Below are positions 1-10,659 of a stretch of 64,000 nt of DNA, in pieces. The DNA is from Jaltomata sinuosa (Eukaryota > Streptophyta > Magnoliopsida > Solanales > Solanaceae), in assembly GCA_003996215.1 (NCBI GenBank), contig QJPP01001608.1:1-64000 (forward strand), read 5' to 3'. A program made the translations under genes and the position numbers. The notes under the pieces are model-generated. The model saw only the letters and a list, made by a program, of their open reading frames with translations. It made no database searches and was not told the origin of the DNA. Every line of letters begins with the position of its first letter. Position 1 is the first letter of the stretch.

Positions 1-1212
1 GATCATTTGTCTAGGTTGGAGGAAGAAGCTATGCTGAAGGTGAATGATGAGCTCGATATTGATGATTGGTTTCCTGACGAACAAGTATTGGCTGCTTCTC
101 AAGACTTAATCCCATGGTTTGTAGACATTGCCAACTATTTGGCGAGTGATTTAGTGCTTGATGATATGTCCGTTCACCAAAGGAGAAAGTTCATGTCTGA
201 TGTGAAGAAATACTTTTGGGAAGAGTCATTCTTGTTTCATGTCTGTGCTGATACCATGATACGGAGATGTGTGCCGGAAGCTGAGATTATAGAGATATTG
301 GAAGCATGCCATTCATCCCCTGTTGGAGGTCATCATAGTGGTATCCGGACCGCCCATAAGATTTTACATTACGGCTATTATTGGCCGACTATTAATAAGG
401 ATACCCATGAGTTTGCAAAGGCTTGTAGAAAGTGTCAGAGGGGGCATATCAAGGAGGCATGAGCTTCCTATGAATCCCATCTTTGTGATTGAGCTATTTG
501 ATGTATGGGGCATTGACTTTATGGGCCCGTTTTGCTGTTTGATGGAAACCGGTATATATTAGTGGTTGACTATGTGTCTAAGTGGGTGGAGGTGGTTGCG
601 CTTCCAAGTAATGAAGGTAAATGTGTCACAATGTTCTTGAAAAATAACATCTTCTCCAGATTCGGTACGCCAAGGGCCATTATTAGTGATGGAGGCTCTC
701 TTTTTTGCAACAAGTTGTTTCGTGCTTTGCTTGAGAAATATGGAGTGAAACACAGAGTTGCAACCCTATATCATCCTCAGACGAGTGGGCAAGTGGAAGT
801 CTCCAATAGAGAAATCAAGTCAATCATGTCCAAAACTGTTAATGCAAATAGAAAGGATTGGTCATGGAAGCTTGAGGATGCATTGTGGGCGTACCGGACT
901 GTGTATAAAACTCCAATAGGCATGTCTCCATATCAGCTTGTGTTTGGTAAGGCATGCCATCTTCCGGTTGAATTAGAGAACAAGGCCATGTGAGCCTTAA
1001 AGAAGCTGAACTTGGATTGGGGTGCCGCATCATTGCAGAGGTTAGGACAGCTGAATGAGTTGGATGAATTCCGTCTAAATGCATATGAAAGTTCAGATCT
1101 GTACAAGGAGAGGATTAAGCTATATCATGACAGGAAGATAGAGAAAGGAGATTTTCAGCTGGGTGACTTGGTCCTGCTTTTCAACTCTAGACTTTGCTTG
1201 TTTCCTTTCTAA
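1..1212 (+). pseudogene. Integrase of element C', degenerate
   Basis: Integrase inserts the cDNA copy of a retroelement into chromosomes. The zinc-binding region is visible (H-S-S-P-V-G-G-H-H then C-R-K-C-Q-R, about 310-445). Next come the core motifs W-G-I-D-F-M-G-P-F (about 505), I-I-S-D-G-G-S-L-F (about 685) and V-E-V-S-N-R-E-I-K (about 795), so the D, D and E residues survive. The reading frame shifts near 445-530 and there is a stop at 991 where the family normally has tryptophan. The protein ends at 1212 after L-C-L-F-P-F, short of the usual C-terminal SH3-like part. Same as 42039-43250. Confidence 0.85.
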
Positions 1213-1429
1213 GTGTTGAGGAAGGGAGTGACTGCCTCACTCCGATGGCCTATATGATGGGGCATCGCTCCCCCGACGGGCATCAAAAGGGGCATCGCTC
1301 CCTACTTGCTAAACATTGGCTGACGTCCAAGCACAGGAGCCTACGATGGACCATCTCCAGTACGACGGGCGTCGCGAGCCCATCGCCTAGGTCAGTCAAC
1401 AGGGGTCAACTAAACTATTAAAATTCTTT

Positions 1430-1680
1430 ATTGCGACCCGACCCGACCCGGCGAGCTTTTTCCCTTTCCTCGCCACTAAGTTTGTTTGACCTCACTCCAT
1501 TGAGGTCGAATCATATCACTAATTTCTCCAACTCTCCTCTCTCAAAGTTTCTCCCTCACACCCACCACCACCAAGACCCAAACCCCACATTCACCCATGA
1601 TTTCCACTAAGTTTTCATGGGCTAAGCATCAATCCACAAGTAGGGTTCATTGTCTCACAAGTTTCTTCGTACCTAAAGAA
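1430..1680 (+). promoter_or_regulatory. Candidate internal promoter and CT-rich leader of ORF2 (C')
   Basis: Downstream of integrase, an AT stretch (TTAAAATTC) is followed by three near-tandem GACCC units (1433-1451). About 200 bases of pyrimidine-rich sequence follow (CTCTCCTCTCTC-like, then CCACCACC), as in plant 5' untranslated leaders, ending at a splice donor. The D elements have an equivalent AT stretch, GACC repeats and CT leader at the same place before ORF2 (about 61290-61590). The promoter role is inferred. Confidence 0.45.
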
Positions 1681-2389
1681 GTAAGTGTGTCTTTCTAATC
1701 TGCTAACCCTATTTTGTAATACTTTAAATTGATGAATATGAGTTTGCAAATCAGGTGAGTTCATTTATGGTATGCTGATACCCACCCTAGGTGTAAAAGT
1801 ATGATTGTTAAATTGATGCTGGTTAGAGTTTTGAAAAGTGGAAATTAGGGTTTGGAAGTATTGTTATTTATGAATGCCATATGGTTCTTGGGTGTTTTTT
1901 TCATTGTATGTTTTGTGAGAAGTTGTTTGGATTGAAAAAAATTCAAAGAAATATATATTTGTGCATGAGTTGGATCCTGCGGGCCTTCACACGAATGTTT
2001 GAGGAATGACGTGACGTTGCTCAGGGCGTGGGACGAGCCTACAACTTGCAAAAGTTTATGGCCTGTTCCTACGCCCGAGCCGACGGGACGTGGGACCTCC
2101 TACGCCCATGGCAGGAGCCCATGGGAGGCCCGATGTCCTTAAAAAACCCCACTCTTACCTTCTGACGCCCTGTCCCATGGGACGTCGGACCTCCCACGCC
2201 CGTGGCACAGGGTCGTGGGAGGAGGAAATTTTTCCTGCAAAGTCACTGGAGCATTCTGACTCCCGGGGCTATGGGACGTCGGCCCTCCCATGCCCGTGGG
2301 AGGGGATTTCCTGTAAAAAAAAATTTAAGTGTTTAAATTTTTCTAGGTTTATTTATTTGTCCTCGATCTCTAACGATGGTTCCTTGCAG
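1681..2389 (+). other. Predicted leader intron of ORF2 (C')
   Basis: The donor is AA|GTAAGTG at 1681 and the acceptor TTCCTTGCAG ends at 2389, eight bases before the ORF2 start codon at 2397. The interior is AT-rich except for a GC-rich dyad block at about 1975-2300. Length is 709 bp. An intron at the same place is predicted in the D elements. Splicing is predicted from consensus sequence only. Confidence 0.5.
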
Positions 2390-2396
2390 GTACTAA

Positions 2397-4690
2397 ATGG
2401 CTCCGAAGACACAACCAAGGCTAGAGGGGGCCGCCAAGCAAAAGATGCCTCTATATCTTCCTGAATAAAGGATTACCCGACTGATTCTAAGGCCAAACAA
2501 AGCGAACCTAATGACAACGCCCCACTCATCCGGTCTGTACGAAGAAAGCTGGTGGTATCCTCCTCTCACTCTGAGGAGGAGGGAACCAAATCACCCGAGG
2601 ACAAGCAAGCATCCTCCTTCGGTTCCTCTAAGTTTGGCACTGAAAGTGAGGAGGCACCTACAGGCAAGGAATTGGTCACTCAAGTTTCTAGTGGTACTGG
2701 AGAGGAATCCGGAGATGTGAAAGGCTCCGACTCTAAACATGATTCTGACAAAGCTGAGAGAGGAGGGGCAGACACCGACACAGAAATGACCACACCAGAG
2801 CAGAGTATTTCTTCTCTATATGCTCCTAGAGCTACAATAGGACATGCTCGAGAAATGTTGAGATGGGCTGTTGAAGGGTCCAAGGCCATCTATGATTACG
2901 GCCTTGAAATGACCGGATGGGGTCATCTGAGAAGGCCTATTGCTGAAGAATGGAAAATTAATCCGTTCAAGATGAACCAATTCCCCAAGTTGGATGAGTA
3001 CTTCAGACATTACAAATTGGGATGGACTACCAAGCCCCTCCCCGATTACCAGCCAGCTCTCGTGAGAGAATTCTACACTAATTATCAGGCTATACATGAA
3101 GGGCTGTGCAAGAAAGAACAAAAATCACAGAATTGCCCGATCTCGAGAGAATTCCAGTTAGGGGAATCCCCATCAACATCTCGGCAGAAACAATAAACAG
3201 ATTCTTATTCGGGCCGGGCTACGAGGCACCCACAGACCTGGTTGATTATGAATACCGGGTAAAGCATGAAGAGAACAGAACTAAATGGTTTGCTAAGCGC
3301 CTAACTACTACCGGAACACCACAATGGATCAAACAAGACAAACCGGTTATTCTGAAGGCCTCCTTATCATTCAAAGATAAATTTTGGTGGGCTATTGTAT
3401 GACTCAGATTGATGCCGACCGGTGTAGACAACCAGCTGACTTTGGAGAGAGCTATTTTAGTGGCCTCCCTCGTGTCCAAATGTAATTTAAATTTCGGGTG
3501 GATCATAGCCGAGGAATTCAGAGACAGAGTAACCAAGCCTCGATCCTCCTATCCATTCCCTTGTTTGATCATAGAGCTATCTGAGGAGGCTCAGGTGCCC
3601 AGGTATGCTGGAGTAGATAATCCTGTTCGAGCTACTAGGACCCACCATCTGAAGAGGTCCAAAGACGAGACTAGGGTGATTGGTTTGACTGGCACTACGG
3701 AGCCATTGGCTCTAACTCTTGAGGAGTATGTTTTGACACTGGATGTGATAGCATCCCCCACTAATAGACCCACCCCACAGGGTAGCCAGTTGGAGTAAAA
3801 TGCTGCTGGTCCATCCACTTCGGCACCCAAGCCAGGCCCCTCCACAGCACCTTCAGACACTGATTATGACACTATCTTTGCATTCCACCCGACAAACTTC
3901 GTGAACACTGTCCAGTGGACAGTTGATCTCAAAAACCAAATGAATGCATTCGCTCTACAGTTTCAGCCGATTGTGAACGCCTCTATCCAAAGGGCTACAA
4001 CACCGTTCCTCACCGTCAATGCCCGGATAGTTACTTTGGAGGACAGGGTAGATGAGCACATAAAGGAGATGGGTACGCTTGAGTTGGCTGATATGAAAAA
4101 TGAGATTGAAGATTTGAGGGCTAATGTTGATAAATTGAAGAATCCGCCCCCAACCCAAGCCAGAGCACCGATTGTTTTTCCACAGGTAACAGAGGAGCCC
4201 ATGTTGAATCTATGGGATTTTGTAGATCCCGAGCTCCGTATGGCACATTTGAGTTCTACTATAGAAAATGAGCCCGAGAGAGTTTATGTACCTCCTACTG
4301 AGCCTGCCACACATAAAAGAAAAAGGAAATATAAGGAGAAGCAGGTTCAAGAGGGTGATGCTCTGCTTAGCCCAAAGTCGCAAAAGAAAAAAGAGGAGAG
4401 AGCTGCAAAGAAGACCCAAAAAGAGCAACAAGGGAGTCTTTGGCCATGCAGCAGAGTGAGATTGATGGTTTTGGTCGAGGTGGTTCAGCGAGTGGTATTG
4501 CTGAACAGGTGGATATCCCTTATTTAGACCCCATTATGGAAGAGGTTACTGATGAAGCTGTTCGGGAAGCTGTTACTATTGAAGAGAGGTCTGCGGAGGT
4601 AGCCTCTATTGAGGAGAGCACTACGGGCACCACTCATGAGGGCTCGACTGATGTGACACCCGGTATGGGCGCTTTGGCACTACAGGTATG
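2397..4690 (+). pseudogene. ORF2 of element C' (plant transposon-type domain plus coiled coil), broken
   Basis: This lies where env-like genes sit in Athila elements but shows no envelope features: I see no signal peptide or transmembrane segment. The ATG at 2397 gives 23 residues before a stop. The protein then continues in shifted frames: a Ser/Glu-rich segment (2552-2800), then a globular domain (about 2810-3800) with V-R-E-F-Y, I-P-V-R-G-I-P-I-N-I and E-T-I-N-R-F-L-F. I recognise this as the putative plant transposon protein family (Pfam Transposase_32, from memory). A coiled coil follows (about 3900-4140), then a basic stretch K-R-K-R-K-Y-K-E-K (about 4312). The function of the family is unknown. 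Same as 44435-46728. Confidence 0.7.
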
Positions 4691-4720
4691 TTCTCACCCC
4701 CGTTTGTTTTATATTTTTGT

Positions 4721-4736
4721 GCATTGAGGGCAATGC
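4721..4736 (+). other. Conserved stem-loop H2 after ORF2 (C')
   Basis: GCATTGAGGGCAATGC forms a 6-bp stem with an AGGG loop. It sits about 30 bases after the end of ORF2. The same hairpin lies just after ORF2 in D2 (54997-55012, minus strand) and, with one mismatch, in D1 (26667-26682). Confidence 0.6.
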
Positions 4737-4852
4737 CTTTTCTTTTTGGTGAGGTGGGGGCAGTCCGGGGTGAGTTGGATTTTGATGGGTTCTTGGAGAA
4801 GTCTGAGTAGCCAAGAAACATGGGTCGTGCCGCGATAGTAAATTAGGCGCTG

Positions 4853-4870
4853 CATGGGAGGCAACCCATG
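4853..4870 (+). other. Conserved stem-loop H1 (C')
   Basis: CATGGGAGGCAACCCATG has a 6-bp stem and an AGGCAA loop, preceded by a conserved tract containing CGTGCCGCGAT. In D elements the same motif is CTTGGGAGGCAACCCAAG: one stem pair has changed on both sides, so pairing is kept. Here it lies after ORF2, whereas in D it lies after gag. Confidence 0.65.
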
Positions 4871-6300
4871 AGGGTACTCACAAGGTACCCAACTCTTTAG
4901 GGTTTTCTTGCCTGTGTTCTTTCCCTAAAGAGTTTTATTTCTTTTGAACTGACACATTTAGGATAGGTTGTATATAGTAAAAGAAGAAAAGAAACTTAGT
5001 GTAGTTTATATGTTGTGACTCTTAAACTGATTTTGATATGAAAATGGAGACTCCTCCAATTTTTGTGTGCTGCAATAGTATTTGGTTTTGATAAACTAAC
5101 CATTATGGATCCTTGCATGACATTGTAGATATTGATCTGATGATGGGCTTAAGCTAGAATAGGAACCTAATAGGTAGTATGTGATTGTCGACTTTGTGCC
5201 ATGTGTGTGTTAGCTTGATTTGTTTGGTTCTTGCTTTGTGTGCCAATCTAGAACTTGCCCGTTAGTCTTGACAAGATCGTAGAATAGTTGGTTAGGAAAG
5301 GATCATAGGCCATTTTTGAATTAGTCCACCTTATCCAAAAAGACCAACCAAATGATGTAATACCCTTTGATCCCTGATTTTGAGCCTGCATTGACCCTTT
5401 TTGTTGTTAGCCAAATCACCTTCCCCGTTTTTGTTATGAACTTTTAGTTTGGCCCTGGTCCCTCCTTGGACATTGTGTACCTCAACTCAGGCAAATCACC
5501 TAAGTTGAGGGTGTCTACTATAGAGGTGAATAAGAAAAGTGGGTATGAATAGAAAAGGTTAGAAATACAAAGGAGAGATAATGGGTGCGGCGGCTATGTG
5601 AAAGAAAAGAAAAAGAAAAAAAAACAAAGAAAAAGCAATGAAAAGAAAAAGGAAAGAAGAAAAAAAGAGAGAATAAATGTGTGGACCAAAAGCCGCGCCC
5701 GTCACTTGGTGAAAAAGAATGAATAACAAAGGGAGACATAGAGTGGAAACTAGTAGAATTAGTTTGTTGGGTGGAGTCAAGCTAGCGTAGTGCCAAGGAG
5801 GGCATTAGTCACTAATGCCTATATATACCATACTCGTCCTCTAGCCTACATTACAAGCAGAGAAAGTCCTATAGTGATCCTAACCCAACTGTTTGAAAAC
5901 TGAGGCATAGAAAATAAGGGCAAGCCTATGGTATTGTGCATGCATCGCTTGAACATCTTTCTGAGTGTGAGTGCTTGGTCTAGTCCCTGATATATATTTG
6001 TACTACTGTGAGAGTGGGACTTTTTTGTGGTAAGGGCACTAGAGCGACTTTGACTGCTAAATGTGTATTCCATATCGTCTGTTGATAATGTAATATCATC
6101 CTTGGATCCCGTTGTGTTGTCTTGATGAGTAGAATCAATGCACTGGTTTTGTGATTGAAAAAGAGGTGGGTACTTCTTATGAATTGAAGTTCTGAACCAT
6201 ATGACTGTCGTAGTTCCTAGTTTTCTTTTGCTTAAGCGCCGTTTTAGTTTTGTTTTTGTCTGTTGCTTGAGGACAAGCAAAGATTCTACGTTGAGGGTGT
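4871..6300 (+). other. 3' untranslated region of element C' with purine tract and PPT
   Basis: No coding potential is evident. It holds inverted repeat H3, a strongly purine-rich low-complexity stretch (about 5566-5720, mostly A and G) and a tract homologous to the 3' region of element A. It ends with the hairpin TTGCTTGAGGACAAGCAA (6263-6280) and the polypurine tract ending TTGAGGGTGT (6291-6300), which abuts the LTR. A polypurine tract primes plus-strand DNA synthesis in this class. Confidence 0.7.
5480..5510 (+). other. Conserved inverted repeat H3 (C')
   Basis: CCTCAACTCAGGC and CACCTAAGTTGAGG pair around a 4-5 base loop. The surrounding 75 bases (GGCCCTGGTCC upstream, CTACTATAGAG downstream) are also conserved in element A at 13717-13836, read on the minus strand, where the unit is duplicated. 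Confidence 0.6.
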
Positions 6301-7870
6301 TGATGTGCCAGGATTTGACGGCTCTTTCGACGCTTAAAACATAGGAATTTTGGGAGTTCTTGAGTGTTTTTAGTTAGATTTGATGTCGTTTGTTAAGTGT
6401 GCAGGGACAAAGTATAAATTACGAAAGAAAGCCAAAACGTTGCAGTTTCTGGGCCAAAAAGAGGCCACCACAGGCGTCACATCCATGATGGCCCATGAGG
6501 TTGACCGTTAAACAGAGGCAACAAAGATGCTAATCCTGGGAAACCTAGACGGGCTGGCAAATTGCCCATCACAGACACGATGGCCCATGGCCCTGCACAT
6601 CAAAGAGGCCCAGTGAGACATGCTAAGAGTCAATGAAGGACGCCGGGCACCACGACGTCCCGTCACCAGCCCGATGTCCCATGACAAGCCGCTCATGGAA
6701 ACCTGGCAGGGAAGCTGGAGAAAGACCAAGTTGGGCAATGTAAGACAGTGATGGGTGTCACAGCTACGATGTCCCACTGACCCTAGCCCATGAGAATGAG
6801 TCAGAGAAGTTGAGTGAAGACCCAATGAAGGCTGACGGGCACCCACGATGCCCGTCACCTTAGCAACGGCCCGTGAGGTGACCCGTCGAACCTGACCGCA
6901 TCCAGTTTTCGTAGTTTAATTAGGATTTGTCTTCTTTGTCTATAAATACTTTCCCCTAGGTTTTTATTTAGGTTGTTACATGATATTTTGGAGTTACTTT
7001 TGGATATTTGTTACGTTACTTTTGTGTTGAACTCGAAGACTAGTTCTTGATAATTTGAAGTGTTCTTGAGATTATTCTTCAAGATTCTAGTTTTCTTTAT
7101 TCTTCTTTGTAAGTATCTCCTGGTTATTTCTCAAACAAACATTGATTGCATGCTTATGAACATGAGTAGCTAAATCAACAACTAGGGTTATGGAAACCAT
7201 GAATGATTAATGAAGTAGGCTAAGTACTTAGGTGATCTAGGGAGGTGTTCACGCATGTATTGTTCTTCCCTTCACTTTGATTACTTTTTAATGGTTGCAA
7301 ACGTTATAACTCGCCTTATCCTTACTTGCCGGACCAAAGAGGTAACGTATGGGAAAAGGGTTATAAACAATGAGATTCGAGGCTATCAACCCTCATCTAA
7401 TAACTTGACCTTGTCCGGGAATAGCTAATCTGGGATCAAGGGTAAGGGTTAGTAAAGCGACACCTGCGGCTAGACCAAGGCATGTGGTGAAATTCACCTA
7501 GTTGCCGAACCAAGGAATTAGGTGAACCTAACTTACCGATTCTGCATGCTAAGCACCAAATTAGTGAACCAAGTACGAAAGCCTTACTAAGTTATGATCT
7601 CATGGGGACCATTGCCCTAGTCACTTCTCTTATTGATATTAACTCTTGAAATTGACACTGGTTACTTGGTATGTTCTTGTTACAATAATTACTTGTTACT
7701 ACAACCCCTCCCCCCCTTACGGGAAATAATTGACTAAAAGCTTGAAGTAAACACTAATCGACCATAGTCCTTCCATATTACCTGTGGGATCGACCACAAC
7801 CTTTAGTTGAGTTCTATATTTGAATAGTGACCGCTTGCACTTCTTTTAGAGGTATAATTTGGGCGTATCA
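6301..7870 (+). repeat. 3' LTR of element C' (1570 bp)
   Basis: It begins TGATGTGCC and ends GGGCGTATCA, the TG...CA ends typical of LTRs. A GC-rich block with many short inverted repeats lies at about 6470-6900, followed by TATAAATAC at about 6941, a good TATA box for the LTR promoter. The target repeat CTGAG follows at 7871-7875. Same as 48339-49908; the 5' LTR of the full element is 36135-37703. Confidence 0.9.
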
Positions 7871-9382
7871 CTGAGCAGCTGGCTGAACTGTACCTCACTG
7901 GGGAACTCTCTCGCAAAATGGCCAATGATACCTTACTCATAGCAAGGCCCTGACGGCCCACCTATTGAGACAAACAAGCTGAACTTGTATGGCCACCATG
8001 GCTGGATGCCCCAGATGACATACCCTTCGATGGCTGACCACTGTAACTCTGATCAAATTGAGGCCCAAGAGCAGTCTGAAGTAATGCCTGAACTGGTACT
8101 ACTGTGGCTGATATTCTTGGCCCTACTGCCTGAACCTCTATCGCCAGAGTGGGAACCACTGTAACTGCCCTGTTAGCGTGGCCTCTTTCTCTGGCCCCTA
8201 ATAATGTAAGTCCTTCATAGTGCAGACATGGTCCGCTATAGCCTAAAATAAATGCCCACTAGAAAATAGTATCTCCGCAATCTGCCGAAACTTGGTCCTC
8301 AACCCCCAAACAAACCGACGAACCCTGTATGGCTCTATAGGAATGATCATAGTCCCAAATGGAGCCAACTGGTTAAAATAGGTCTCATACTCAACACTGT
8401 CATAGATCCCTACATCAATCGGGTAAACTGCTCTCTATAACGCTCACGATCACTGTGAGGCAAGAACTTGGCCATAAAGGCCTCGTAGAACTCTCTCCAA
8501 GTCAACTAAGGAGACTGAGAAGGTCTTCAAGCTACCTGGGCCCTCTACCAAAGCTTAGCTATACCCTCCAGCTTATAGGTAGTATAACCCACTCCATGAG
8601 TATCCAATAGACTAAGATGGTGAAGCATCTCCTCGCAAGTAGAAATAAAGTCATAAGTATACTGACCAGGAGCACTGGAGAACCTCAGTGGGGATAATCT
8701 CAGAAATCATCCCAAAGCCTTCTGCTCAGACTCTGTCAGGACTGGGCGAGGAGCAAGAGGCTGAGCAACTATAGGCACTGACAGAACCTGTGAACGGGGA
8801 GCCACAATAGAAGGCTGTGGTCATGAACTCTGAACACCCAGGGTTGCCCCCTGAGAAACTATCTGGGCCTTATAAAAAGGCTGACCCCAACCATACCCAA
8901 AAACTAAAGAAGCAAACCCCAGATATCTGATGAAGGAGCTAGGGCTGGTGTTGATACTGATGCTGCTACTGGCCCTGGTGACACCTAGGTTGTTCCCTAG
9001 TGCATGGACTGCTAGTCCAGAACTGGCTCATGCTCATACTTGGGCTCAGGAGCTCTAACTGGTGCCGTTGCTCGGGCACATCTTTGATATCTACCTCTAT
9101 GACCACCCCGGCCCCTAGCTGGAGTCGGGTGTGTTGGTGCCAAAGGCTCGCTCTCATCCGCTGCTGAAGATCTTGTATGAGCCATTTTTGGAAGAATGAA
9201 CTAAAACAAATGGTATTCCAGGAAACCATCTAGGATAGGATGCATGATATAGAAGTAATAAAAGATTCATGTTTCCTAAAATTCCAGTGTAGCCTTCTGA
9301 ATATAGAGTACAGACATCTCCGCACTGATCCCCAGGACTTTACTAGACATTGGCTCCTATACCGATGACACCGGTGAACCTA
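7871..9382 (-). pseudogene. Gag of chromovirus E' (unit 1 copy), broken
   Basis: Read on the minus strand, the start codon is at 9185 and encodes M-A-H-T-R-S-S-A-A-D followed by an Arg/Gly-rich stretch. A Retrotrans_gag-type core (L-T-W-R-E-F-Y-E-A-F-M-A-K-F-L-P) lies at about 8450-8510. A remnant zinc knuckle (G-I-I-G-H-F-A-R-E, cysteines lost) lies at about 7905-7945, right beside the insertion point of C'. Stops interrupt every frame. Same as 49909-51420. Confidence 0.7.
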
Positions 9383-9414
9383 GGATTTGATACCAAGCTA
9401 TCACGACTTGATTT
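9383..9414 (-). other. Primer binding site and 16-base LTR stub of E', cut at the duplication seam
   Basis: On the minus strand TTGGTATCAAATCC (9383-9396) matches the initiator-Met-type primer site TGGTATCAGAGC with changes. The LTR end begins at 9399 (plus strand TATCACGACTTGATTT) and is lost after 9414, where unrelated plus-strand pol sequence of F begins. The equivalent LTR of E at 19284 starts TGTCACGACCTG. Confidence 0.75.
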
Positions 9415-9667
9415 GGTATATGAATTACTTAATTTTCCTGTTCATGTGTCTACCCTGATTGGTGATTCTGTGGTTGTTGATAGAATTTATCGTGCTTGTC
9501 CTGTCATGTTTATGGGGGGTAAAACTTGGGCAAACTTAGTAATCTTGGATATGGTGAATTTTGACATCATTCTAGAAATGAGTTGGTTGTTTCCTCATTA
9601 TGCTATTTTAGACTGTCATACTAAGACAGTAACTGTGGCTCTACTGGGGATGGATAAGCTTGAGTGA
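9415..9667 (+). pseudogene. F protease, C-terminal part
   Basis: The segment encodes F-P-V-H-V-S-T-L-I-G-D-S-V-V-V-D and then L-D-M-V-N-F-D-I-I-L-E-M-S-W-L, the flap and C-terminal parts of a Tekay-type retropepsin, which normally reads ILGMDWL. The catalytic Asp-containing N-terminal part lies left of the seam and is absent. Stop at 9665. Confidence 0.8.
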
Positions 9668-9779
9668 GACGGTGATTATAGTCCTGTTCCTATGAAATTA
9701 ATATCTTTTCTTCGTGCCAAGAGTTTGATAGGAAGGGGTGTTCAACATTCTTAACATATCTTTGGGACACTAGTATAGC

Positions 9780-10630
9780 GGTCTCTCCTATCAAGTCAGT
9801 TCCCATGGTGTGTGAGTTTCAGGAGGTGTTTCCTGTGGATTTTTCTAGCATGCCCCCTCATCGCGACATTAAATTTTGTATTGATATAGAGCCAAGTACT
9901 CGTACTATTTCTATTCTCCCTTATAGGGTGGAGCCAAATGAGTTGAGGGAGCTAAAGGCTCAGTTGCAAGAGTTGTTTGGTAAGGGATTTATCTGACCGA
10001 GTGCCTCCCCATAGGGTGCTCCAGTCTTGTTTGTGAAGAAAAAGGATGGTAGTCTACGTATGTTCATAGACTCCTGATAGTTGAATAAAGTTACATCCAT
10101 ATGTTCTAAGATTTATTTGAGGTCCAGATATCATCAGCTAAAGATTCGGGCTGTTGATATTTCTTAGACTGCATTTCGGACCAAGTATGGGCATTATAAA
10201 TTTCTAGTGATGTCTTTCAGGCTAACTAACGCTCCAGTCGCTTTTATTGGGATTGATGAATGAGATATTTAAGCCCTATTTAGACTCACTCGTGATTGTT
10301 TTTATTGGTGACATCTTAGTTTATTCTAAGAGTGAGGAGGAGCATAAAAATCACTTAAGGATATTTTTGGGTTTTCTAAAAGAGAAGCAGCTTTATGCAA
10401 AATTTTCTTGTGCATTCTAGTTGGCTTCTATGTCCTTTTTGGGACATGTGGTTTCGAAGGATAGGGTGATGGTGGACCCACAAAATATTGAGGCAGTTAA
10501 GAATTGGGCTAGGCCCACTTCAATGACCAAAGTTCATATTTTTATGGGGTTGGCTAGTTATTACCGTAGGTTCGTGAAGGGGTTTGCTTCCAATTCCACT
10601 CATCTAACATGTTTAACTCAGAAATAGGTA
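9780..10630 (+). pseudogene. F reverse transcriptase, dead
   Basis: The RT start is recognisable (V-C-E-F-Q-E-V-F-P-V-D, then L-P-Y-R-V-E-P-N-E-L). The fingers and palm are broken by stops at about 9997 and 10075. The catalytic box reads V-I-V-F-I-G-D-I-L-V-Y-S (about 10292-10326), where the family has F-I-D-D, so one catalytic aspartate has become glycine. The connection motif S-F-L-G-H-V-V-S-K-D-R (about 10432) and the Y-Y-R-R-F-V-K-G-F stretch (about 10558) follow. Stop at 10625. Confidence 0.85.
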
Positions 10631-10659
10631 CCATTTTAGTAGTCGGTGAATATGAGAAG

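Larger units (their letters stand above)
1..7870 (+). mobile_element. Athila-like element C', 3' part (integrase to 3' LTR)
   Basis: This is a partial copy of the full element at 36135-49908, cut by the window start just after the last RNase H aspartate (D-H-L-S-R is encoded at the first bases). In order it holds integrase (1-1212), the leader and intron of a second gene (about 1430-2389), ORF2 (2397 to about 4690), a long 3' untranslated region with conserved hairpins (4691-6300) and the 3' LTR (6301-7870). It is followed by CTGAG, the same target repeat seen around the full copy. Confidence 0.88.
1..9414. repeat. Tail of unit 1 of a 42 kb tandem duplication
   Basis: This block is the same as 42039-51452 at a constant offset of 42038. 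Every reading frame I compared on both strands has the same coordinates and residues, so I see no indel or substitution. The match ends at 9414: both copies share ACTTGATTT, then this one continues GGTATATG and the other CTCAGTTC. The block holds the 3' half of Athila-like element C, its 3' LTR, its CTGAG target repeat and the 5' end of host element E down to 16 bases of LTR. Because the identity crosses an element boundary, it is a DNA-level duplication and not a second insertion. An assembly error cannot be excluded. Confidence 0.9.

Noticed and set aside
2690..3536. Minus-strand frames opposite ORF2 of C
   Set aside because: The plus-strand frames show the conserved family blocks; the opposite frames are shadows.
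5518..5780. Minus-strand frames rich in Phe and Ser (also 47556-47818)
   Set aside because: They are translations of a purine-rich low-complexity tract. No domain, and the plus strand is the untranslated region of C.
5846..6858. Minus-strand frames of 144 and 116 residues (also 47884-48896)
   Set aside because: They run across the 3' untranslated region and into the LTR with no recognisable domain. One is generated by the GC dyad block.
1..9414. Reading the two C copies as two independent insertions
   Set aside because: The identical block includes 1.5 kb of host element E and the same target repeat, and shows no divergence although C itself is old.
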